A stretch of 64,000 nucleotides of DNA from Coptis chinensis (Eukaryota > Streptophyta > Magnoliopsida > Ranunculales > Ranunculaceae): assembly GCA_015680905.1 (NCBI GenBank), contig CM027378.1, positions 12,319,001 through 12,383,000 of the forward strand. Reading direction: 5' to 3'. Position 1 is the first letter of the stretch; the number at the start of each line of letters is the position of its first letter. Positions 55,798 through 64,000 of this stretch are shown here, one piece after another. The translations under genes and the position numbers were made by a program. The notes beneath the pieces are model-generated. The model did not search any database, was not told where the DNA came from, and saw nothing but the letters and a program-made list of their open reading frames with translations.

Positions 55798-55965
55798 CAC
55801 TCATCATACACGGAGAGCGCACGCCCTTTGTTTTGCCTATACTCAGAGCGCGCGCGCCCTGAAAACACTGGACCTCTCGTCAGGCAAGAGCTCGACTGCG
55901 CCCTCCCACAGACAAAGTAGAACGCGCCCGCGCCCGCGCGCCCGCGCCCGCGCCCTTCACCTCCA
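55798..55965 (+). repeat. GC-rich leader array of ORF Y in element B
   Basis: GAGAGCGCACGCCC, GAGCGCGCGCGCCC, then a run of GCGCCCGC units at 55921-55956. This is a compressed version of the 76-bp leader repeats in element D. It is followed by TTTTTTATAGGTTCTTCC before the ORF. Confidence 0.65.
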
Positions 55966-56041
55966 CAAACCACTTCTAGTTCTGATTTTTTATAGGTTCT
56001 TCCAAGGTTGCTTCTAGCAGTTCTAGAGTGTGTTGTGTGAT

Positions 56042-56147
56042 ATGAAGTCCCCTCAGATCATATCGGAGATGTCATTCGAAGATTTGTTCTCAAGTGACAC
56101 ATATGGATCTTGGTTCCGCAACGTGATTATACAGGCAGGATGGCAGC
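56042..56147 (+). pseudogene. Start of ORF Y in element B, cut by element C
   Basis: The ATG at 56042 opens MKSPQIISEMSFEDLFSSDT and YGSWFRNVIIQAGWQ, open over 35 codons and about 75% similar to ORF Y of element D without its early stop. The frame is interrupted by the LTR starting TGATAAG at 56148. Confidence 0.75.
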
Positions 56148-56699
56148 TGATAAGAGCCCAAAATTTTAGTTTTAACCCTTTAATAGTATTTCTATTTAGC
56201 CAATTATGTTATTAATAATATAGGTTTATCACTAATTACGTGCTTTTGAGTATTTCAGGTTTCGGAGTTGAATAAATGTAAATTCGTTACTAATTAGGTG
56301 CTAAAAGGAGCTAAAGTGATTACTATAAAAGTTCTATGAAGAAAGCCCAAGTTTCATGGAGAAAAAAGCCCTTAAAAAGCCCAAGTCAAAGCTATTAAGT
56401 GAAAGTCAAACCGGATTAGAAAGCTGAAGAAAAGTCAATAGAGCTTCAAAAAGCCATATCTTTTGACTCAGGCCTCGGAATTAGGCCTACTTTATATCAA
56501 AATGACCGGCTCAGAATGCTCTTTCCAATGGTCTAGGCCTTGACTCAATCAGAGCAGTATAAGTTAGTGAAATCACGTGCTACAGTAATATAACCAGAAT
56601 TGAAAGTCTTGGATTTACCCAATTAGGTTATAGACTTGATTTATGGGTCCATAACCTAGCCTAAAAGCCCATGCATGAAATTGTAACCTAACCCTCTCC

Positions 56700-56708
56700 T
56701 ATATAAAG
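56700..56708 (+). promoter_or_regulatory. LTR TATA box of element C
   Basis: TATATAAAG in CTCTCCTATATAAAGAGGG, about 550 bp from the LTR start. The equivalent in element D is intact and in element A degraded. Confidence 0.6.
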
Positions 56709-57559
56709 AGGGTTAAGGCTAAAACAAAGATTAGCTACTCCCTCATTAGTTTAGAATAAATTAGGGTTCTCTCTCTCTCTCATTTTTAGTTTAGTTTAGA
56801 TTTAGTTTATAGCCTCCATTAAACCTTTCAATAAAAAACTTTAGTTATCACATCCAATTCTCCTCTTACTTTAAGTTCTTTTATTATGCTTTCCTTTTAT
56901 TGTTTAAGTAATTCAGTCTAATGAATCAAGGCTAAAACTCCCATTAGAAGGAGTTTTAATGAAGCCTGTGTGAGAATTGTTTATAATTTTGTTAGTTATT
57001 TGTGTTTATGCGTTTAAAGTTTGAAGCTTTTATATTTCTAGAGATAGAAATTGTTAGTTTTGAACTAGAGTTTAGTAATTCTATACAAGAAATTGATAGA
57101 AGTACTATTCTCTAATGCTAATTAATTATTAACTAGAGAAAGTAATAGTTGATTAGGGATCTTACAAAGTAGGAATCTTTATTTCATTGCATTACGGAAT
57201 TTGATAGAGATGATGACTTATTAATTCATAAACTAAATGAATTATGAATAAACTTGCATATGTGGATTTATTACTTCCTCTATATTATTCTTTTCCATCA
57301 AAACCTTATTTATATTAGTTTAGTTTATTTAGTTTACATTTTAATTAATAACATAATCATAATTAGTTTATTATCAATATAATTAGGGTCCTATTACTGA
57401 CGGACCCCATATTGTGTTGGGCAGACCCCAAAAAAAAACCAATTATTATAAATGTGTCATTTGTCCCAAAAAATCCAAAAAAAAAAAAATGATTACAAGT
57501 GTGCCATTGGTCCCAAAAAATTGATTACGAAAACCCCAAGCTTAAACGACCCGGCTAGG

Positions 57560-57834
57560 TCGTTCGTTGTGCAAACCAAACGGTGTGTCCACACCGTCTG
57601 GACTAAGTCCAAAACAATATGGCCACACCGTTTGGGAGTCCCAAACAGTGTGGCCATGTCGTTTGGGACTAAGTCCAAATGGTGTGGACACACCGTTCAA
57701 GAGGCCAAAAAATAGACAAATCATTTTTATCCAAGTTCAAATCCCAAACGACATGGCCACACCATTTGGAACCTAGTCCAAACGATGTGACCATGTCATT
57801 TGGGACTAAGTCCAAACGGTGTGGTCACACCGTT
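57560..57834. repeat. Tandem GTGTGGCCACACCGTTTGG-type words
   Basis: Near-regular copies of a palindrome-like 28-30 bp word (GGACTAAGTCCAAACGGTG and variants), repeated in the left arm and again at 59503-59760. The short ORFs on both strands here are by-products of the repeat. Confidence 0.7.
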
Positions 57835-59502
57835 TGTAGACACCCCATTTTTGCACCCAGGCATAATTCATCAACGATTTTGTCTTGAATTAAATTTGAT
57901 CATATAAGGTGATTTGCTTTCTAGAGTCTTCATTTCTACATCAAACGTCTTTCTTTTCATCTTCTTTTAGCGTCTTTAGACTCTCCTCATCATGTTCTAG
58001 CTATGGCTGAAGTTTTGTTGCTTTATGAGTTTTGAGCTGAAAATGACCAAAAAGCCCCTATAACCCTTTGGAGCCCAAATCTCATTTTTTACATTCTTTC
58101 TTTGGATGATATTATTTTATATTTGAATTCCCCTTGAAAAATCCTTCGAAATGAGTACAAGCTTGCCTAGGTTCCTTTTGTTCAGAAACCCTAATTTTGC
58201 CTTATCCCGTTTCAGCTCGTTGTGTGCACTGTTGAGTGCAACGATTTTTTGGAGTAAGATTTCGACCCAAGGATATTTTTAAGAGTTCATGGACCTTACT
58301 AATGGATTAATTAACAATTTTTGTGAAGAAGAGCTTGCCTAATTTTGACCAGGTCAAAGAGAATTTGCAGCATTGAAAATATGGTCAAAATGGGCTTTTT
58401 CGTGGATTTTGGACCCGTGCTCGTGGGCTGTGGATCCAGCTCGAGTTGGACCTTTTCATTAGGGTTTCTAGCCCATTTTCAAGCCTCCAAAAACCTAGAG
58501 AACCTTCCTTATTTGTTTGATTTGATTTGATCCCTAAAATCAAGAATATTCTAGAGAATATGCCATTTTGGAGCCATGTTTGGAAACCCTGGATTATGGG
58601 CTCATTGAGGACGTGTAGGGCTTGATTTTTTTCCCTAATCCATCTGAAATATCCAAAAACCAAGGGCCAAGATCGCACCCCTTATCCCACCTCTTGAATC
58701 AAATGCCAGATTTAGGAGATGCAACCAGAAAGAGATCAAGCCATTGGATTTTTCTTCATCAACACTCAACCATTGGATCAAATTCATTACCATATTGGAA
58801 TCCATGCCCAAAAGCTATAAATATGGGTCTCATTCACCCACAAAAAACAATCTAGAGCAAGCTAGAGCTAGAAATTCGGAGTTAATAATCTGGAGCTAGT
58901 TATTCAGAGTTAATAGCCTTCTTTTCTTCGGTGTTCTTCATTTTTTCTTTCTAGTTCTTCACTTTAGCCTTCTTTTCTTCTCGTCGATCTTGAGTAGAAA
59001 CTTTTTTTCACCAAAAGTTGTTTTTTCTTCAAATCACCTGTTTCAACCCAAAAATCACAATTGTCAATTCAAGATCAAGTTTATCATCAATCAATCAATC
59101 AATCTACAATCAAGTATGAGGCAACATTCCAAACAAGGTGACATCTTTCTTTTCTCTTTTATTTCCTTAGCATTGCATATTAGGTTATTTTTTTTTTAGC
59201 ATATAGTTATTAGTTTTTTAAATAATTTAGTGAAGATCATCCAACTTGATAGATTAATTTTTCAAGCTTTCTTCATTTGCCTATCTTAACACGTTACACC
59301 TCAAGAAAAGTAAGGCTGGTTTTACTAGGCGAGTGTGGGTGCCTAACACCTTCCCACGTCGTACCTTGACTCCCGAACCCAATAATCATCTAGTTTCGAG
59401 GGCCAGTCCTTCACATAGGTTTTACTCAACTTTTCCTTAATAAAGTTAGTGGCGACTCTAAAATCAATTGCATAGACCTAGGAACACATTTTTGTGTGTA
59501 CA
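57835..59502 (+). repeat. Solo LTR inside the Mutator-like element
   Basis: It starts TGTAGACACCCCATTTTTGC and ends TTTGTGTGTACA (TG...CA). The 5-bp TSD CCGTT is perfect on both sides (57830-57834 and 59503-59507). At 1668 bp and without primer-binding site or coding sequence, it is a solo LTR, probably of a different Ty3/gypsy lineage (the ACACCCC start and AGTGGCGACTC near the end are common there). Orientation is not certain. Confidence 0.88.
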
Positions 59503-60309
59503 CCGTTCAAGAGGCCATAAAACAGACAAGTCATTTTTATCCAAGTTCAAATCCCAAACGACATGGCCACACCATTTGGGACCTAGTCCAAACGATGTGG
59601 CCATGTTGTTTGGGACTAAGTCCAAACGGTGTGGCCACACCGGCAAGTGTTTTTTAGTCCATATGCCAAACGACATGGCCACATCTTTTTAGACTCAGTC
59701 CAGACGGTGTGACCAGATCGTTTGGTGTGCAATACAAACGACCTAGCCAGGTCGTTTAAGCTTGGGGTTTTTGAATTTTCTCATTCAGCCACTGTACACA
59801 TGCATATTCAACCCTAGTCACATGCATATTCAGCCCTAGTGTTTAATGTTAGTGTTAGGATATAGTTTTCATGGTTTAAGATTTAGGATGGTGGAAGAGA
59901 AGAGAAGGGCTGAAAAGGGGAAATTCACGTTGGTTTGGGAGGTGCCAACACAAAACAATTTTTTGGGATCAATGGAACACTTGTAATAATTGTTTTTTTT
60001 TTAGACTTTTTGGGACCAATGGCACACTTATAATAATTGTTTTTTTTTTGGAGTCTGCCCAACACAATATGGGGTCAGTAACAAATACCTATAATTATTA
60101 CTCTCACCACTTTTCTCTTGATTTAATTAGTTGAATCCTATTGAGTCTTGGTAGTTTAAGAGTGGAACAAATCTATACTCTTATCTATATTGCTTCATTA
60201 TTATTTGAGAGAGTAAGGAAATATAATTGATAACATAAAAATGGTAATATTACGTATTAGTGTTGTTAACATTAATATTAGTGTTTAACTGTTTTCATGT
60301 ATTATCAAA

Positions 60310-60322
60310 TGGCGCCGCTGCC
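60310..60322 (+). other. Primer-binding site, tRNA-Asp type (element C)
   Basis: TGGCGCCGCTGCC two bases after the LTR end, identical to element A. Confidence 0.85.
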
Positions 60323-61109
60323 ATCTTAAACTCGTTCAGGACAAAAATTCAATTGCTTGAATCCAAGGGGCAATCCCCCATTCTCAACCCACCCACCCTT
60401 TTAATTTTTTATTCTTATTTCTTGTATTTTCGGTACTGTTCACTATTTTAGGCATAGGGGCTGCGGATTCACAGAGGACAATACTGTAGTAAAGGTATTT
60501 GTAAATTTCAAAAAATTCTAATAATTTACAGGAGTAATCCTTAAGATGTTTTTTTTATTTACTTTAAGTTTTTTAGATTTTTCCTAGTTGTTTTAACTAG
60601 TGAACTAATATGATCTTTACAGTGCTGCATTTCAGTTTTCAAACTGTAAGTTCTTGAAAAACAGACGAGTAGGGTTACTTATGCAATTCCAAAAATTTTA
60701 AATTTTTTACAGGAGTATCTATCATAAGTCAAGAGTCTGCAGTAAACTTTTGATGAGTTTTTGATTTGTTTTTACTACCTAACTAGTGGATTATTTTCAG
60801 TGTGTTTCTACAGTTTTGCAAACACTTAATTTCTGGAGCACTAGCCGTTACGGAGGGTTTGTAGAGCTCCAATTGCTCTAAAACTTTTACATGAATACGT
60901 AGGATCTGTCAGAAGTCTCCAGTAAAATTTTGACAATTTTTAGCTCTGTGTTGATTGGTTAATCATTCAGTTGTTTGTATTATGTTCGAAAACTGTTTCA
61001 AAAACTTTGAAGAGCAGTAGAAGAACTTTCATAGCTCCGATTGATTTGACATTTTATAGCCTACTTGATAGACATCTTAGCAAACTACTGTAAAAATATT
61101 AAAATTTTT

Positions 61110-61345
61110 GGAGCACGTTAAACTTACTGGACATTGCCAAAGGCAAGAGCACGACCTACGCCTGTGTCAGGCAAATTCTGAGCGCCCCCCGCGCTCAACT
61201 CACTGGAAATCGCCTTAGGCACGAGCGTGACCTGTGCCCTTCACAGGCAAATTCTGAGCGCGCCTTGCGTTGAAGCATCTAGAACTCGAGTTAGACAGAG
61301 CGCGCGCCGCCAGCCCTGCCTAGGGTAATTCGGGCGCCCCCCCTT
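61110..61345 (+). repeat. 76-bp leader repeats of element C
   Basis: CAGGCAAATTCTGAGCG starts at 61168 and again at 61244, exactly 76 bp apart; diverged units lie on either side. Each carries CTGGAAATCGCC- or GAGCGTGACC-like words. It is related to the repeats before ORF Y in element D. Confidence 0.8.
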
Positions 61346-61369
61346 TTACGAATGTTCCGATTTTCACAG

Positions 61370-61555
61370 GTTAATACAAACTTCCATTTCTTCAAGTTAT
61401 TCAGTATTTCTAACTTGTTAAATGCACTGAGCTCGCATATATAAAACGATATTCATAAGCGTAGCAAAGAGGCATTCAGGTACTCCTTCTTACACTCCTC
61501 GCCTCTTATGTCAGAGGAGTTTCAATTCTAGTATAATCAGGCTTGTTTTATGTAG
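61370..61555 (+). other. Candidate leader intron of element C
   Basis: CACAG followed by GTTAAT at 61370 and TTGTTTTATGTAG ending at 61555. Same position and same 186-nt length as in element A. The gag ATG follows at 61604. Unproven. Confidence 0.35.
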
Positions 61556-61603
61556 ATGCAATATCACATGGCTATCTAGAATTTCACAACTACACCCGCA
61601 TCA

Positions 61604-63980
61604 ATGGCTAAAGAACCAGAGAAACCTATCTCTAATTTTTATAAAGCACTAAACGATGGCCCTAAGTCGTGCATCGTTCTTGCAGACCTAGTGGGGGATT
61701 TTCGAATTCCCCCGAATATATTTAACTTGTTACCGGTTTTCTATGGTTTAGCCCAAGAGAAGCCTTATCAACACATGCGTAGGATAGAACAAGTTCTCAC
61801 TATATTCCATCATCCTAGCGTAAGTCCGGATCAAGTTAAACTTAGGGTATTTCCATTCACCCTAGCCGACAAGGCGGTGTCTTGGTTAACTGCCCAAACG
61901 CCAAACTCTGTGGACTTATGGGCTAATCTTGTTCAATTGTTCATGGAACAATTTTAACCACCACTGAAAACCGATGAAATGCTTCAAAAGATTCATTTCT
62001 TCCACCAGAACCCTCATGAATCCTTTTCAGAGGCCTGGAACCGTTTCACTGATCTTCTCATAGAATGTCGGCATCATAACCTTGCAAAAGACACACTTGT
62101 TCGTGCTTTCTTCAAGGGGCTTTCACATTGTCATAAAGAGGTTCTAGATATCATTACTGGGGGTAGTTTTCTTAGTAAAGGAGCCTTGGAGGCTTATAAA
62201 TTCTTAGAAGATCAATCTAAGAGGAATAACAATTGGGGAGGTAATGACTTTTCCCGCTCTACTCCTTCTTCTGAGGTTAAACCTGATCTCAAGCTTAAAA
62301 CTCTTATCGATGCCCTCACTAAAAAGGTAGATGCAATCTCTGTTAAACAACAACCCACTCCTGTCATGAACATTAAATCTACTTGTTGTAATACCTGTTT
62401 TAGTCTTGAGCATTCTGACTTCTATTGTCCTTTTGTCTATGCACAACCACCACCACAACCATCAAACTTCAACCAGTTAACTCAACCTCAAGGACAAGGA
62501 AACTTAGGTAACCAGAATATAGGTTTAGTGCCCATGACCCAGAACTATCAACATCAAGACATGAATGCTCAACAAGCCTTAATTCCGGTTCAACCTTCTA
62601 TAGAAGTAGTAGTAGTGACCTTGTTGGAAAAATAAAATCAAATTATGCAACAAAACTCTAACTTGATAAAAGATCAGCATGATCAAAACTCTAATATGAT
62701 GAAACAAATGATGCAAATAATGCAGTCTTTGTGCCAAAAGGTTATTGACATGTCTCCTAACCAAAATAATAACCAAACAAGCATATTTTCAGGTCAAGCA
62801 GTGCCTAATCTTAAGTCAACAAACACCGCCTTCGAAATAAAAAGTATTAAGTGTAATGGTAATATAACCTCAGGGGACCTACAGGCAGTCACTATCCTTC
62901 GTTCAGGGCGAGTAGTTGGTAACCAAGTGACCATGCCTAAAGATCACCCACAAACTAAAAATTATACCATACCAATTACTATAATAGAAACTGAAGACCC
63001 TACAACTATAGATACAACTATAGAAGTACCAGTTAAACCACAACCAAAAGGGAAAACCTTACAAGACCCAATATTAGAAATTGAAGACCCTACACCTGTA
63101 GAGATTCCAATATGGACACCTAGATGGAAAACGGCTAAAAATAACGCAAAGACTAATAATACTTTTGAACCTTACGCTAAATATAGAGATAAACCACCAT
63201 ATCCCCAGAGACTAGTTATGTCTAAAAAGGATGAGAATTATGATGAGATTAGGGAAATGTTTAAAAATCTGACTATAAACCTACCTTTTCTAGATGCTAT
63301 AAAAAGTTTACTTGGACACGCTAAGTTTCTAAAAGAGTTGTGCACCAAGAAGAGGAAAACCAATATACCCAATGAAGCCTTCTTAACTGAACAATATCCC
63401 TCTTTATCTGAACATAACAGAATTGTTAAGTACAAGGACCCCAATCGCCCCATCATATAATGCACCTTAGGTGATACCTTCATAACAACTGCTTTATTAG
63501 ACCTGGGAGCGAGTGTTAACTTACTCCCTTTTTATTTATATAAACAACTAGGTCTAACAAAACTTCAACCAACCAAAATGACTTTGCAGTTAGCCGATCG
63601 TTCTATTAAGTATCCCAAGAGTGTAGTTGAAAATATTCTCGTTAAAGTTCAGGATTTTTACTATCTAGCCGACTTTGTTATTCTTGACACAGAAGTTGCT
63701 CATGATTCTATTCCCATCATCTTAGGGCGTCCTTTCTTAGCAACCTCCAATGCCCAAATCAATTGTCGGGATGGCTCAATGACTCTTTCTTTTGGGAATA
63801 TTTCTATGGAAGTTAACATGTTTTGACAAAAGCAGGGACAACTAGGTTTGCCTGTAGAAGGAGAAGTGAAGTCCACTAAGAGTTTTGTACCTCACATTAG
63901 TGCGGCTGACGCTTTAGTCCCCACACTAGTAGATACCCCTCATATGGAAGAAGACAAGGATCACAATTTCTATTCCCTAG
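61604..63980 (+). pseudogene. Athila-like gag-protease of element C
   Basis: The ATG at 61604 opens MAKEPEKPISNFYKALNDGP. Gag core (FRIPPNIFNLLPVFYGLAQE, KLRVFPFTLADKAVSWL), FHQNPHESFSEAWNRF, zinc knuckle CNTCFSLEHSDFYC near 62387, Gln-rich stretch, PIWTPRWKTAKNN, then protease with LLDLGASVNLLP near 63500 and IILGRPFLATSNA. Stops: TAA at 61955 (after MEQF), TAA at 62633 (after LLEK), TAA at 63458 (after NRPII) and TGA after VNMF near 63824. Where element A reads through, CAA-to-TAA or AGA-to-TGA changes explain the 62633 and 63824 stops. The frame is otherwise continuous and better preserved than in A. It continues beyond the window. Confidence 0.9.
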
Positions 63981-64000
63981 ACGTAGGTAACATCGAGGAA

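Larger units (their letters stand above)
51437..56147 (+). mobile_element. Element B: Athila-like element without gag-pol
   Basis: A truncated 5' LTR end (51437-51700), primer-binding site, leader, zinc-knuckle ORF region (53081-54838), two or three polypurine-tract-like motifs, an internal TATA-like box and the first 35 codons of ORF Y, where the 5' LTR of element C is inserted at 56148. No canonical gag core, RT or integrase. Its LTR end resembles that of element D. The rest of B, if present, lies beyond C, outside the window. Confidence 0.75.
57386..60089. mobile_element. Mutator-like element with long inverted repeats
   Basis: The left end GGGTCCTATTACTGAC faces the right end GGTATTTGTTACTGAC (opposite strand). 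The shared arms continue over CCCATATTGTGTTGGGCAGA and on for more than 200 bp, up to CCAAGCTTAAACGAC / TTTAAGCTTGGGG. An 8-bp TSD, TATAATTA, lies at 57378-57385 and 60090-60097. Inside the arms are many copies of AAACGGTGTGGCCACACCG-like words. Long arms and TSD length fit a non-autonomous Mutator-like or foldback element. Without the solo LTR inside it is about 1.03 kb. No transposase. Confidence 0.8.
56148..60307 (+). repeat. 5' LTR of element C, split by a nested insertion
   Basis: It begins TGATAAGAGCCCAAAATTT and ends GTATTATCA. Without the insertion at 57386-60089 the LTR is about 1.45 kb, the same as A's. A TATATAAAG box lies at 56700-56708. Confidence 0.88.
56148..64000 (+). mobile_element. 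Element C: Athila-like element, runs past the window
   Basis: 5' LTR 56148-60307 (with a nested insertion), primer-binding site, leader with 76-bp repeats, gag and protease to the window end. It is inserted in ORF Y of element B. LTR and gag are closest to element A. Whether RT and integrase follow cannot be seen. Confidence 0.85.

Noticed and set aside
57452-57888. Several overlapping 60-87 codon frames on both strands
   Set aside because: All come from the tandem GTGTGGCCACACCG words of the Mutator-like element; the translations are repeats of the same words.

Overview
The window is plant nuclear DNA, most likely from a eudicot. The evidence is Athila-type Ty3/gypsy retrotransposons primed by tRNA-Asp, a plant L1-type LINE with a C-terminal RNase H-like domain, Ty1/copia relics, a PIF/Harbinger transposon, Helitrons, hAT- and Mutator-like elements, Tourist-like MITEs and F-box pseudogenes. 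No intact host gene was found. Almost every reading frame that can be recognised belongs to a transposable element (TE), and all are broken by stops or frameshifts, so this looks like a repeat-rich, probably silenced, intergenic or pericentromeric block.

Layout. 1-1762: AT-rich DNA without genes. 1763-9784: a candidate 7.8-kb Helitron carrying gene fragments and a MITE, with a 259-bp mini-Helitron directly at its 3' end. 11.1-17.6 kb: a copia pol relic (+) split by a hAT-like MITE and by a 4.6-kb LINE (-) flanked by an 11-bp target-site duplication (TSD). 18.0-20.0 kb: a hAT-like element with an 8-bp TSD and a 1.24-kb solo LTR inside it. 20.1-23.9 kb: a long inverted-repeat element with a 2.77-kb Harbinger (TTA TSD) in one arm. 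24.5-25.0 kb: a Tourist-like MITE. 26-27.6 kb: LINE and copia relics. 27.6-29.9 kb: two tandem F-box pseudogene copies (-).

29.9 kb to the end is a nest of four related Athila-like elements, called A to D here. A (30573-39584, +) has gag and protease only. D (39585-51436, -) has gag, protease, RT, RNase H and integrase plus two extra ORFs, X and Y, between pol and the 3' LTR; it sits about 10 bp before the end of A's 3' LTR. B (51437-56147, +) has a zinc-knuckle protein in place of gag-pol, plus the start of ORF Y. C (56148 to beyond the window, +) has a 5' LTR split by a Mutator-like element that itself contains a solo LTR, followed by gag-protease.

The most interesting observation is modular. 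In D a polypurine-tract-like motif (TTGTTTGGGGGTGG) follows each coding module (pol, X, Y, and the 3' untranslated region next to the LTR). B and A keep the same boundary motifs but lack X, or lack both X and Y. ORF Y has its own conserved TATA-like box and a leader built from a 76-bp GC-rich repeat, which also forms the leader upstream of gag. These elements may therefore gain and lose cassettes, with an internal promoter for the extra ORF. All family assignments come from reading motifs by eye; no database search was run.
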